Source: Crocodylus rhombifer
Taxonomy: Eukaryota; Chordata; Crocodylia; Crocodylidae
Assembly (NCBI GenBank): GCA_038503035.1
Contig: JAVSML010001155.1
Location: 434,001-498,000, forward strand
Direction of reading: 5' to 3'
DNA length: 64,000 nt
The position numbers were made by a program, and so were the translations under genes. Below, piece by piece: positions 47,865 to 60,104 of the stretch. The notes beneath the pieces are model-generated. The model had not been told where the DNA came from. It was given only the letters and a program-made list of their open reading frames with translations, and ran no database searches. Within the stretch, counting starts at the first letter, position 1. Each line of letters begins with the position of its first letter.

Positions 47865-48020
47865 TACTTGGTAGCTGTGTTGGTCTGACGTACAAAAAAG
47901 ACATACAAAAAACTAGAACTCTTTGGTTCCAAAATGATACCTTTAATCATTTATTAGATCCAGCTGATCTAATAAAAGGTATCATTTTGGAACCAAGAGT
48001 TCTAGTTTTTTGTATCTTTT
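47865..48020. repeat. Near-perfect hairpin, possible Penelope-like tail
   Basis: The left arm (47903-47960) and right arm (47966-48014) are reverse complements except for an eight-base insertion and one base. The centre is TTAGATC-CAGCT-GATCTAA. The outer string TAGCTGTGTTGGTCTGACGT resembles TAGCTTTGTTAGTCTGAAGT at the end of the element at 20381. This suggests an inverted duplication of a Penelope-like 3' tail. Confidence 0.55.
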
Positions 48021-49242
48021 AGTGCTTAATGGGAGCATGTGAAACAGGCTAATAGTATGTACTGGGGGGCGTGATCTAAGGGCTAAGAAAGTGAATGGAA
48101 GTGCTTCCGTTGATTGGAGGGAAGATATTTAAGAAATGATGTAAATACTTGATAGACCCATAGAAGAATTCATAGGATCTGTTCCTCTAGCAAAATAAAG
48201 GTCTAATACATGGTTTTGAATTGATGGTGGAAAAAATGAGACTGAATGGCAGAAGAGGCTTTTCCACAAAGAGAGCGATCAATTTGTGAAACATTTGGTA
48301 TAGGCGAGAGAAAGGAATTTAAGGTTATATGGGAAAACTAGCATGACTAACTTGGTGAAAAACAGAATGCAGCTGTTGTAATATAAGAGATGGAGTATGG
48401 GGACTTCTGTTTTACCCAGTAATAATGCCTGGTTTTATACAGTTATCTGCCAGTCCTGGGTACCCTGTGTGGTGCAGCTAACTTCTCCCTTCGACCAGCC
48501 ATCTCAGCCATTTTGATACACAACTTTGAAAGCTGAGGGAGATACCCTATAAATCCCTTATAAATGTGGTTCGTGCAGCAATTATTCAGATTCCAAATCC
48601 TGCTTTTGAGCTATGCAGGCCAGACTATTTGCTGATATAAAATAAAGATAAGACTTTGCAGATTATAAAGGTATTTCTTCAGTCATCGTTAGTTGCTAAG
48701 AAGTTCTGTGAATCATGCTGCGAGAATTATTCAATGCCTATTCTGGCAAAGAAGTTCTGAGAATGCTGAATATTCGTAATAGAGCTTGGAAAAGCTGACA
48801 GGATCCTAGGCAAGGGTTGATGAAGACACTGATTTCTTTTCCTAGTGTTTACTCTACAGGTAATTAATTAGTTTTCTATTAGAATGCAACCCATATTCCA
48901 TAGTAAGAAAAAGGTGATAAAGAAATATTTGCAAAAAAGCATCTTTTTTAGACACATGAAGAAAGTTTCACTGGACTATTTAGGATATAGATTTGTTGAG
49001 AATTTAGATTTGGTGAGAATGCACTGCAGTATAAGTAAAATGTACTAACCTCATTTTTTACATAAAATGTGCCAGAGTAAGATATGCACCTTGTTTTTAA
49101 ACAGCAGAATGAAGAAGAAAAGGTCTTTCCTTGTACTAAATAACCGACTCGAGGCAGCTAGGCAGTCGAGCCTGCTTCTTTTTCTGTCCCCATGCAGACT
49201 TTCCTTTCATACTTGTCCAGTGAGCAGCAGAAGCTGCTCTTA
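48021..49242. other. AT-rich gap
   Basis: No feature recognised. Confidence 0.5.
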
Positions 49243-49335
49243 CCGTATTTCCTCGCATATAATGAACATTCCAATTTCCAGGGGAAAAGATGTATGTTGT
49301 ATACAAGAAAACATGGTATCTTCTAATTTCACACC
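49243..49335 (+). repeat. Fragment of TACCGTATTT-type MITE
   Basis: TACCGTATTTCCTCGCATAT matches the terminal pattern of the MITE at 33045-33692. A second related ATAATGAACAT string recurs at 49259 and 49340. No opposite terminus found. Confidence 0.45.
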
Positions 49336-49617
49336 ACAGATAATGAACATAGCCAAAATTTGGGAAGAATGATTGAATGTGTTGAGGCTTACTATTGGAA
49401 AACAGATTTTGTCACTCCCACCAAAACACCGTTTTGTCTTTCTCAGAATGAGGCTTGTTAAAGGAGATCTAGTCATGATCACAGCCTACATCTTTAAATT
49501 ATTAAAAGGCAAAAAAATCAATCTATACTTTTAGTGTTATTTTTTAAGTGGGTTTCCAAAGACATGTACAGTGATGTATTCTAAAAACGATAAACAGTTT
49601 GTTTTTTCTTCTTAAAG

Positions 49618-49754
49618 ATGCACCCAGCAATCAAAATGCCTTTCCTCTGGACTATTTGAAAAATGACCCTAATACCCACAGACAAAAATGGATATATGGA
49701 AACATAAACCTAACATATCCTATCATGGGAGAACAAAAAGAAAAGGAATTGTAG
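49618..49754 (+). other. Weak candidate terminal exon
   Basis: A pyrimidine-rich acceptor (GTTTTTTCTTCTTAAAG, ending at 49617) precedes a frame of 44 codons to a TAG. The frame starts APSNQNAFPLDYLKNDP and ends MGEQKEKEL. The intron would be phase 1, the same as at 27600. I do not recognise the peptide, a frame this short is expected by chance about one time in ten, and no nearby polyadenylation signal is visible. Confidence 0.2.
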
Positions 49755-52109
49755 GACACTCATTAATTTAAGTTAGTAAATGTTTCCTTGTTAAAGCATA
49801 TTCCTTCACTGTTTACTTGACATTAACCACTGAACTCAGCCTGCCTCTGTAAGATAAGAAAAATCTTATTTTCTTGTTGGGCTGTTTCTTTGTTCTAAAT
49901 CTAAGGACCTATAAGACTATAAGAAGACTGTAACCTGACTTATTTAAAAGAAGACTGATTTGGTCCTGTGGAGCATTGTTATATATTAGAAATCATATAC
50001 AGCAGAAGCATAGTGCCAGTGCTTTCAGCAAAAGGGGCAAAGGTGGGGAGCAAGCAAGTCACTAATACTCTCGTTTCAGCGAGCAGCCTTTTGGCTACCT
50101 CAGAAAGCCAATTTCCATGGTAGTACCATACAAGAAGCATGGGGGTTTTGTGACTCTCCCTCTATTCACATGGGATTTGCCACTATATTGCTACATACTA
50201 TTTATTAAATCTCCTATAAATCTCTCTCAAACAAAACAAACTCATTGTCCTTTCGATTTTAATGCAAAAACATGAGCGGTGTCAAACTTAGCTGAGAGTT
50301 TTAGAAAGCTATTAATGAACCTGTTTTGAATGACGTTGGTCTAATGCCAAAGTTGTCCGAGGCCCTTTGCAAGCATGTCTCTAGTTCTGCTCTTCCTAAT
50401 CCTTTGGCTCAACCTAGTCCTCTCAGTGGGCATGATGCCACATTGCAGTAACCTCAGGACATGGCGGCTCAAGAGAGAGACCTTGTGTGAAGTGGGAGGA
50501 CTGAATGAATTGCTTAGAAATTTTCCCTAGGGATGGGAAGGAAGGTGATGGTGGAGGGTCCACATTTCAAACTGAGTCTCACCTACCTCATTGCCTTAAG
50601 CAAGCTTTGGCCAGGCCCGCTGCTCTCTCTATGACTATGCGGTACTCGTTCCAAACCAAACCACTCTGGAAGGGGTGGGCTGGTTTCATGGCAGTGGTAT
50701 GAGCCCGCCATCTCCTCGTTTCCCCAGCAGACCCTGGTCTGGCATTGCTGGGCTCTGAGCTGCACCAGAGAGTGAGGCTGGCGGCTGCCCTCCCTCCTCC
50801 TCGTGACTGCAGCAGGCTCCTGCTTCCCCTTTTCCCTCTGCCCAGAGCCAGCAACCACAAGCTTCTGTTCTCCCTCTCAGCTGCCACCAGCAGCCATTGC
50901 TGGCGTCCTCCTTATGTACGGGGGATGCAGCATGGATCTTTCCCCTCTCGTGGCTACAAGCAGCACCTGTCTTCCCCCACTACCCTCCTCCATGCCATGG
51001 CCCTCTCTTTCCCTTTCTGTTTTTGTCCTGCAAGGAGCACCCACCTCTGTATATGAGCAAAAGGGGTTGCTACTTTCTTCTTCCTGCCTCCCCAAACTGC
51101 AATTGCTGAGCTTCTTCCCCTCCTACTAGAGCTGGGATGGTCTCCACTCATAATCCTCCCCTTTTCTTCCATCTGACTGATCTTTGTCCCTCTTCCCCTC
51201 CTCCCATCCTGTCTTAGTCCTGATGGGAGACGGTAGGATCTAAAACAATCAGCTTGGACAATAAATTCCTTTCTGGAATTGAATAAGTTTGCAAAGTGTC
51301 AGCAGAGATCCCCAGGCAGACAGGACCACAGCAGTCAGTCTACATCCTTTTGTTGCTGTTACCATGGCAAAAGACAGTACTTCACCACAAAGAGCAACTT
51401 AACCAAATTAGCACATCATTCAGTTGTTTGTGGCCTGCTGGATGTGTTTGAGATGCCTGCTTCACACAATATTTTAATCTAGCTACTATGGAGGTTAATT
51501 ATCTAGTCTGCCTGTGAGGGAGCTAATTAGAACATCATATGGTTTCTGTATTCTTATCAACTCCAATGGCCTGGGAATAGATTTAAAAAAAAAAGTTCCT
51601 TGTTACACTTAATGTACCAGCGTGTACCTCTGTTTAATGTAAGGGATCCTTTATGTAATTCCAGTCTGCTTGTGTCTTCAAAAGAGTAGGTATGAAGAGC
51701 TGTTGGAGGAACCTAGAAACACTCTTTGAACACCCTACTGATCTTACACTATTGGAAATATCCTTTCAGTGGTTAAATTGAAGTGCTGGATTGGGACACA
51801 ACAGTAAACTTCCAGGGCTTTTATCTGCCCATGTGCAAATTCGTAACTAGGTTTGTGTTCTGCCTGCAGGATTGGAAAGAGCAAATTGTCAGTGCCAGTG
51901 TGCTTGCTGTGAGCTGATCTGCTTGACTTGTAACCAGCAATGAATTATAAAATAAAATAATACTTGCTTTTGCTTTGGGGAAGGTATTGAGACAGTCCAT
52001 GCCTCATACCCGAAGGCTGACTATAAAACCTTATGGCTTGGAATGCTTTAAAAGTGCTTTAAAAATGCTTCAGGAGTCTGCTTGGTTATACAAAGCAGAG
52101 AGAACCAGC
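49755..52109. other. Gap with a pyrimidine-rich block
   Basis: AT-rich sequence holding a C/T-rich block at about 50585-51180, whose many overlapping frames on both strands are compositional. At 51872 an acceptor-like CTGCCTGCAG is followed by only 15 codons, then a stop. Nothing is firmly supported. Confidence 0.4.
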
Positions 52110-52270
52110 AGTGAGGCAGCACGCCCGGTTGAAGAGAACGGTCCTTCCCATGTTTCGTTCGCGAAGACCGTGTTTGCGGTCGTGTTGTTTGGTTCCTCTA
52201 CACGCTCCACGAGAATTATCCCGACGCAAATAACGATGATGATTACGTCCTAGCCGCTATCACGTCACTG
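52110..52270. promoter_or_regulatory. CpG-richer patch with CRE-like sites
   Basis: CpG dinucleotides are much denser here than in the flanks. GATTACGTCC (52241-52250) and TCACGTCA (52260-52267, one base from the full CRE TGACGTCA) lie about 10 bases apart. A regulatory role is an inference from composition. Confidence 0.3.
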
Positions 52271-52759
52271 CTAAGCAATTTGCCTTAAAGGCAAAAGCAA
52301 CTATACTGTTTAAAACTAACGTTTAAATATTAGATTTGTGAATGAGGTGCAAGACCTCCATCGTTCTCAGTCCTGTGGCTGAGCCCCTGACTTTTCGAAG
52401 AATAAAAGCATTTGATTTAAACCTAATTTACTCGGGGGGTTTCTTTCCTAAGCTAATCAGCACACAGATGCTTTAAATGGAAACTCTCCCCCTTTCTTCT
52501 GATAAACATGTGGCTGGTCAAAAGTGTTTAAGTGCGGTGCCCAGTGCTGCCCTTTGGTCCAGGGCTCCCCATGGTAACAGGCAGCTGGTCTCTAGAAAGG
52601 CCCTGTGTGCTGCCAGGGGGGCAGTCAGCAGGAGGACGGCTTCTCCGGGCTGTGTTTGGGATTCCCTCATTGTCTCCCAGGCATCAATATTCTCAATGGG
52701 ATTAGAATGGTTAAGAGGCTAAAGGCTGTGGGAAAACTTTTGTGGGCCATATTTATCTC

Positions 52760-52915
52760 CTCTGCTGTTGTCTCTTAACGTTTCCATGCGGGGAACAATA
52801 GGGTTAAAAAGTAAGAGCAAATGTTTTGGTGGCTTGATTTTGAATTATATATTCATGAATCTACATAATGGCCTTTCGGCTGCGCTATTGTTGCTCAATG
52901 CGCAATCTAGGGATG
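52760..52915. promoter_or_regulatory. Candidate conserved non-coding element
   Basis: Homeodomain- and SOX-like cores cluster here: GAACAATAGG (52792-52801), the palindrome ATTCATGAAT (52851-52860), ACATAATGG (52863-52871) and CTATTGTTG (52885-52893). The stretch lacks repeats and sits in CpG-richer DNA. Enhancer function is a guess that needs conservation data. Confidence 0.25.
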
Positions 52916-55453
52916 GTGAAAGGGGCCGGGGAGGGGAGAACTGGGGGGACTCAGGGAGTGAACAGGGAAAAGTAAGACTTAATCAAAGGGACTTGACAAA
53001 CAGTACGAAGCAAGAGGGTTTTTCCCCCTTCTTTACATCGTGCCGGAGAAACAGGTTTGCACTTGATAACACTGATGTTTTTTGTGAAGCTAGTGCTACC
53101 TCCAGTGCCTTGTACTGCTTGGTGAGATTATTGGGAAGTAATAGAATAAAGTTATAAGCACAAAGCCCCACTTCTCGGGCCTTTGCCCTGCGCATTGTGT
53201 TGGCTTTCCCTGCGTTTCACACGACAAGCTGAGCCCCCTGGATCTGCTGTGGTATACTCCCCGGCAGTTTGGCAGCGGCAGGCTGTGGCAACCACATGCC
53301 ATGGAGAGGGAGGTAGATCGTGTAGAAAAGGGGTAAAACGGCAAGTAGCCAATGTGAGCAGTTAGATGGTCCTTTTCAATGAGAGGACCACAAGAATGTC
53401 GTAGCTGATGCGATCCCCACTTATGGTATGGTACTGGGACAGTTCAGTGTCTTTAGTGACAAGAAAGACTGATGCTCTCCTTTCAGTGTCAGTATAGCAC
53501 TCCAGCATATATCCCCAAGCCATAACTTGCTACATGTATATATTTTAAAACACAGCAAAGATGCAGTCTCAGATTCAGTCTCTTTCTCCCCCTGATATAA
53601 CCACAAGATGTATTTATTGCTTATGGTACCTGAAGGCACCAGACAGGATCAGAGCCCCACTGGGTAGGAGCAGTCGAAATTTGCACTGGGGGTAAAGTCC
53701 CCCTCCCCCTTGTCCCCCTCTCCAAATTGCAATCTAAGCAGGCACAACAGGCAAAGGACTAGGTAAAACTCTCCTAAGATACTGGGGATTTTCCTAAATA
53801 GGCTAAGTGCTGTATTACACTCAGAAAGTAGATCATCCTAATGCTGCATTATTGGAAAATAAAAAAGACTTTATTCCTGCCCCAATTATACCCAAGGGCA
53901 ATCATGGATATACCCAGCATTAGGTGATTTGGCATGGTGAATAGAACTAATTAGTAAAACATGTATTATAGCCTCCATAATTATCTGGATGTGTCCTGCC
54001 TTACTGATTTCTAACTGTGCATATTGTCTGCTGTGATAGCCTCTGGCAGTTGTCCCAAGTTGCAATGATTTCATTTACAAGGGTTTTTCATAGAAACTAT
54101 TCCAGGATAATTATGACAGGAAAGGGAGGCCCATATATCTGAGCCTTCTACTGTCTTCAGTATATCTTTCCTCGTAGCTCCTGCCCCTCCCATGGTCTGA
54201 GAAGCACGATCATTTTCCTTCCATGTATCAGGAACTGTGGCAGGGAGAGAATAAATGCCAGCTTTTTAAAGTTATGCCTAGAGGCTCACCTAGGTGCCCA
54301 GCAGGATTTTCAAAAGAGCCTAGGTACCCAGCACTCACTGGTGGAGCATAGAAAAAAATGGTGTTTTGTCTATTTTTTTTTTTTCATGTAAATGTTCAGG
54401 CTTATTTAGGTTTCCTGAGCAAATTCAGTGCTGCACAGAACCCAAAGGAAAAAGCAGCCGCCGTTCTACAGTGTTTACAACCTATAAGGGTTCAAATCTC
54501 GGGGCCTTTGCGCCAGCCGCTTAGGGGAAGTAAGCAGGAATATAGTTTATTCTTACTCTGCTGCTCTTGTTTACCCCTGATCACAGCTCAGGTTGTGGGA
54601 AGGGCGATTCATTCACTGCTCCTCTTTGAGAGTGTTAGAGGGCTGGAGTGCAGCACCTGTAGTTTTCCTGTGGTCTTTTGTATTGCTCATAAAACCCATT
54701 TCTTATTCTTTGGCTAAAGACAGACAGCCTGTTTATCCTTGAATAAACCATTTTATCCTTGTACAAAGTGCAGCCATTCAGGCATCCATTTCTGTTGTAC
54801 CAGGATAAATCCTAAAAAGGTTCATAGGATAAGGAGTACTAACAGTGTACCCAGGGACATCACAAAGTATGTCTGAATGGGTATCCTGGGATTGCACCAC
54901 TGACTCAATGGCAGAAAAGCAGCAGCGCATTCAGCCGCTCAGCAAACCTTGATTAGAAAGATGGTGTGTGTACACACTAATCCTGGGATATTTCTGTTAA
55001 GGGACAAACACAGGCACAACTTATCTAGGAACAAATGCAGCATCTGTCCCTACCCTCCTACATTGGCCAGGTGATGGCTGGAGCACTTTCCAAGTCCTTT
55101 GACTCCTGTCTTGGTTCCTTGGTCTGCCTAGGTGCTCTCCTACTCTTCTGTTGCCTTTTAACTGTCTTCACCACTGTGCTGAGTCCATAGATACCCCAGA
55201 ATGCCTGTGTCCCAATACAGTGTGTCATTGCTTTGGTTTGCTATTTGACACATGGCCTCAGATCTAAATAAACCACTGTGTATTGTGGCTTCAGCTCCTT
55301 GGCTCCTTTGTAGCAGGATGTCTGCTTGGCTTGGCATTCTCTTACTTGCTTTGGTTTCCTGCCCACTGTCTCTGCTGGGGTGAAGTAGGCTGCCCTTCAT
55401 GGGAAGCCAACCTGTGATTCTCTGTCCTGTCAGTCTGCTGAGCTTTTGCAGCA
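52916..55453. other. Gap without recognised genes
   Basis: CpG-richer until about 53330, then AT-rich. A stretch near 54270-54350 (CACCTAGGTGCCCAGCAGGA) resembles a common sauropsid interspersed repeat. Frames of 60-130 codons show no domains. Confidence 0.4.
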
Positions 55454-56543
55454 TGTAATAGGGAGCCAGAGGCTCCTGTTACTTACGGGGAACATGCATT
55501 AGACCAACCTTGCAGTGTGGGCAGGCAGCCGAGCAGAAGTTAGCTGCACTGCTATAAGCAACCGTGGGGCGGATCTCTGGATCAGCTGCAAGCAGCTGGG
55601 TTAGGCTGTAGCAAAAAAGGGCAGGCTGGCCATTAGGCAAAATGGAAAAACCTCTATGTGTGGCTGGGAAGCCTCATGACCAGAAGAGAGAGAATGCTTT
55701 GGGGCATATAAGCTCAGTGCCTAAAGCAAGAAGACACCATAAGGAAAGGAGCTCCTGGGAAGAGAGGCTGCAGGAAGCGGGCCTGCAGATACCTAAGTTA
55801 CCCTAGAAAGCTAAGGGGGAAATATGTCTTGTGGTGTGGCATTAACCCAGAGTAGGGATGATGTTAGTCTGCTTGTATTTATGTTGTGTTTAGCTTTGGC
55901 TGGAAGACTGGGTGGTGGCTGTAGGGGAGGTCCTGGAGGGCTACCTGGTGGCCTGATAGCATCCCAGCCTGGGGTCAGGGACTCAGAGGGCTGGAAACCA
56001 GCCAAAGTTGAGAGGGCTAAGGCCTGTGTAGTGGAGCCGGAGCTCGGGAGGGGCTGCAGCCTAATCGAGGTTGAAAGCCTGGAGACAGCTGGAGGCTGTG
56101 AGAGCTAAAGTCTGGGTTGAAGCCTGAGCGAGGCCAAAGCCAGAATAGGATCAAAGGCCCAGGGGCAGGCTCAGCCCAAGGGGCCCCAGGAGCAAAGGTC
56201 TGGGGAAGTGGACTCAGCCAGAGTAAAAGGGCTAAGGCTGGGAAGGCTGAAGTCTGGACAACAGTTCAAGACCTGAGGGGCCAAGGGTTGAGCTGGGCTG
56301 GGCCAAGGATCCCTCTCCCAATTAATATTGAGTTTAGTGTCTGAGGTTGCAAGACTAAGACTAGCTGGGCATGGGAAGTACCCGCTGGCTGAGGTGAACC
56401 GAGGCACCATGGGACAGCCTCCCTAACGCCAGAACTTCCATCAAAGTAGCAGGCAAGGAGGTAAAAAGGGAGGGTACCCCGAGGAGCCGGGGTGGGGCAT
56501 GAGTCACTTGCCACTAAGTGTCGTCGGGACCAGACCTGCTACA
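55454..56543 (+). mobile_element. Possible LTR (about 1.1 kb)
   Basis: The block begins TGTAATAGGG and ends CAGACCTGCTACA, has a TATA-like GGGGCATATAAGC at 55703-55715, and is GC/AG-rich throughout. The interior repeats GGGCTAAGGC and GCCAAAG-like phrases in degenerate tandem. Flanks CAGCA and CAGTG share only three bases, so a target duplication is not shown. TGGTCCCGCC follows three bases after the end, which could be a primer-binding site, but no retroviral genes follow. Confidence 0.4.
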
Positions 56544-57690
56544 CAGTGGTCCCGCCTTGCCAGGTAGATGTTCTCTTCCTATTTTGCATTTCCCATCAAT
56601 CCTTTTCTAATTGTCCTTACTGCTGCTTCTGGTTTCCCATTGCTTTGTGGGTACCTAGAAGATGTTTTGTGTTCAAATTCCCATTCAACACTGATTGTTG
56701 AAATTCTGTACTGTGGCGCCAGATCTGAGAGCTGGGTGCCCCAAAACTTACAAGTTGCACCTCCAGCTAGCCTGATCACAGTTCCTCCCGAGTGTTTTGC
56801 AGGTAGCCCGCCCCCAGAAGGTAGAGCACTAATTTACAGTGACAGTGCACTTCATGTCAAGAAAAGCACAGGTGCCAACCTTTTCCCAGGCTTAGCTTGG
56901 GGTTTCGTGAGGCTGTAGTGTACAGGCTCCTGCTTTTGTCAGTCCCTGTACCACACCTCTTTGCATTCCTTTCCTTCTCGGTCAGGTATTTGTGCCTAGC
57001 CAGCAGACACGCACTCCGGCTTATTTCAGGCATGCTGCTCTCGCCACGAGTACAGTGCGTGACCCTCTCACAATGTCTTCTCTTAAAACTGCTAGGATTA
57101 GTGCCTGGTTCCTTCAAATAAAAGCCAGTCTTTCAGACGGGGCTTATCCTTTGCCTGGCATGTAGATAGTAACCTCCTGTGACCCTGGTTCGTTGTGCTC
57201 TGGCCAATCCTGTAGTATGGTTCTGTTGTACAGCCTTAGTTGTGAGGCTGCAGCCTCAACCTGGGACCTCAGCCTGGCCAGTCTATCCCAGGTTACCACT
57301 TTACATCCAGATTGACCCAGGCTAGCCTGAAGCCTGCAGCAGGGCCTAACCCTCTACCTGTTTCCTGTCACCGGAGTGGCTGGTCCGGGTCAGAGGACCC
57401 GCCCCCCGATAAACCCCGTACAAGAACAGGCAGTGTTTAGGCAGCAGGACTCAACTTGGTTCAAGACTGCTTTCCCATTCCCTACAGCTTGCTTCTCAAC
57501 TTTGCTGTCTGTTTGATCTCCCAGCTTCTTGACTCAGCTCACTCCTAGACTCTTGGATTCCTGACCTAATTTATCCTTAGTTCTGCTCACCCATCCTGGC
57601 CCTGGTTGGTACCTCAGTCTCCCAGTGGTCCCATGCCCAGCAATGCGTGTGCCGGCATGACATCAGCACCCCATCCTGCTTACTGCTTTG
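56544..57690. other. Mixed GC-richer sequence, unclassified
   Basis: Moderately GC-rich segments (56700-57130 and 57240-57690), including CCTGTCACCGGAGTGGCTGG and GACCCGCCCCCCGATAAACC, look like parts of old LTR-type repeats. I cannot fix ends or family. Confidence 0.3.
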
Positions 57691-58669
57691 TAGCACTACT
57701 GGGAGCCCCACCCCGCATCAGAAATGCAAAGTTATTGTGACTGTTGATAAATTCTGCTTCCTTCAGAGCCATCCACGTTGTAGTCTGGGATTAGAGAGTA
57801 TCAGAACCTGTTCCTTAAAACATATGCATCATTCAGAGCCTTTAATTCTTTGACAATACGCAACAAAATAAAATTATTAAAATTTTTTGAAAGAAGGTTT
57901 AGGATGCAAGTATAATTAAAGAAACCTCAGGACTAAACTGTAATATTTCCAAGGGATGACTGATGTTAGTAGAATATAATTTCTGGATCTAACAAATATG
58001 ATGACTTTCAGGCTGACTTAATTTTTGTTGTTTAATCATTGAATGAGACTTCTTGTAACTAACTTGTAACCTCTTGTAATTTTTTGGAAAAGGATAAATG
58101 CCTCCTTGGCAATACTTAAGAGAAAACATATGGGCAGACTTTAAGGTACAAAGTCCAATGGGCTTGTCACTTGGGGTTTAAAAAAATGAGGTCAAAATGA
58201 TTTTTTTCAAAGTTTTTAAAAAAAACGATGGGTAAAGTATTTTGGAGAATAGCAATTTGCTTGTGTACTTCGTGCTGTCTATTACATGGATATTGACTTG
58301 GTTCCCCTAATGACTGATTAAGCAGAAGCAGAAAATAATAAGGAAAAGAGAAGCATACACCATACCCACGATGGCAATGATTTTGACAGCTCTTAATATC
58401 AGTGTGCATTTTACTTTAACGCTGGAAAATAATGTGGAAAGTGTAAAGCGTGTATTTGTATTGCACTGCAGGGTGCACTGTGATGAGTATTGGTAGTCTC
58501 ATCTGATTGCCTTTATTTTTCTTAGGCTTGCCTTTCAGAAAAGAAAATCATTTTAAGAGGGACTTTTCACTGCAGGTTGTTACACAGAGTAGCACCGGAT
58601 TGCTATCCTCTTAGATCACCTCAACTGCATTGGAAATAAAGACAACAGATTTCTAATTCCTGTCTCCCA
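57691..58669. other. AT-rich gap
   Basis: No feature recognised. Confidence 0.5.
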
Positions 58670-59033
58670 GAAAATTATTTCCAAGAGGAATGGGTCATAA
58701 TTTAAAGAAAGATATAGGAAGGGCTTTATTTAAGTGATTTTGTTTAAATGGTTGAAACAATTGCTGTGGGCCAGCCTTTAAATGAAAAGCACAAGTGCTT
58801 TTTCTGACTAGACATAAGAAAAAAGTTCTTTACAGCGCATGTGTCCAGGGTCTGGAACAGACTCCCCCCAAAGGTGGTGCAAGCACTTACTGTGGACTTT
58901 TTCAAAAAACATCTAGATATTTTTCTCGCTGGGATCACTTGATCCCAGCTGACTTCCTGCCTATGGTGGGGGGGGGTAGACTTGATCATCTCACGAGGTC
59001 CCTTCCAGCCCCTAATGTCTGTGAATCTATAAA
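58670..59033 (+). mobile_element. CR1 LINE 3' end
   Basis: The frame near 58800-58945 reads as the CR1 C-terminus in pieces (FTAHVSRVWNRLPPKVVQAL-like, then TFFKKHLDIFLAGIT). The 3' UTR and terminus follow at 58946-59030 (GGTCCCTTCCAGCCCCTAATG). 5'-truncated and broken. Confidence 0.85.
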
Positions 59034-59217
59034 GCACTGAAAATGAAGACACATACCCTGAACAGGATCTGCAGGACTATCAAGTCCAGTTCAGTCCCGT
59101 GCATTTATGAGTGAGCATTTTCCCAAATGGATCTGCTGGAACATTCTTGTTATCTCCTCTGAGAAGAGAAGAATTGCCTTTTACTGGGTCAGGCCATATT
59201 ATCCTGGATTTTTTTTT

Positions 59218-60104
59218 TAGGGGTGCACCAATAAAGATTTTCTTGGCTGACACCAATAGCTGATTATTAACCAGCCATATCAGCTGATACCAATCCAATA
59301 ACCAATTTGATGCTGGAGGCTGCTGGAGTATACCCTGTGTATTGTGTGAGCTTTAGTTCAAGCACCATCACCACCACTTTTAAGCACAGGGATGCTTTTA
59401 AGAGGAGGAGAGCTGAGCGGGGCAAGGGCAGATGTGGGCTGCCTGCTGTGGGCTTGGGTGCTCTCCACTCTGCTGCCTTTGCCCCAGGAGCCTGGCACAA
59501 CCCTGCTGCCAGGTGTGCAGGGGACAAGTGGCTGGCATGGGGCTCCCGAGGGAAAGGCAGCAGAGCAGAGAGCCCTGAGCCCACAGTGAGCAGCCCACAT
59601 CTGCCCTGTGCATAAATCTTGGGGGCGCATGCCCCCGCATGCCTCCCTTGGGAGGTGCACACAGTGGGGAGCCACCCCCCCATGCTCCCTAGGTTAGCCA
59701 CCTGTGGCTCCATCCCACTTCACTCCTGGCCCCAGGTCCCATGCACCACCCTGGCTGGACAGCACCCCCAGCCCCTGCCCCTGCTGCACTCCCTCCCTCA
59801 GTCTGCCCCCCACCATGCCCTTCCCTCCCCTGCATCTTGCTCCTGGAAGCCCCAAGCAGGATGCTGCCCGCTTGCAAGGGGAAACCTGCCATTTCCTGAG
59901 GGACCCCAGGCACTGAGGGGCTCTGGCCCTGCAGGCAAGAGGGAACCCAAGCATCCAGGGGCCCTGGCCAGAAGGCATAATTCATTATATTTATTGGAGA
60001 ACATTAGCAGCTACAACAGCTAAAAAAAGTCAATAGCCAATAATGTAAATTTCCCTTTTATTGGTGCTGATCCAATATGCAATTGATATGTTGGTGCACC
60101 TCTA
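59218..60104. mobile_element. hAT-like non-autonomous element with palindromic core
   Basis: The left end TAGGGGTGCACCAA and the reverse complement of the right end, TAGAGGTGCACCAA, differ at one base. Flanking eight-base strings TTTTTTTT (59210-59217) and TTATTTTT (60105-60112) agree at seven positions. AT-rich arms with repeated CCAATA / TATTGG motifs surround a GC-rich core (59400-59990). No transposase; overlapping frames up to 148 codons are compositional. Confidence 0.72.
59426..59605. repeat. Imperfect palindrome in the hAT-like core
   Basis: The left arm 59426-59492 (GGGCAGATGTGGGCTGCC...) and right arm 59541-59605 (...AGCAGCCCACATCTGCCC) are reverse complements with a few mismatches, separated by 48 bases. 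Confidence 0.85.

Noticed and set aside
50505..51180. C/T-rich region with many frames as a possible gene or CpG island
   Set aside because: Few CpGs, frames overlap on both strands, and no start, splice or domain evidence.
51872..51920. Acceptor-like CTGCCTGCAG followed by a short frame and nearby AATAAA-like string
   Set aside because: Only 15 codons before a stop and no further support; too short to call an exon.
59267..60023. Several frames of 94-148 codons on both strands
   Set aside because: They fall in the GC-rich core of the hAT-like element and mirror each other through the palindrome.
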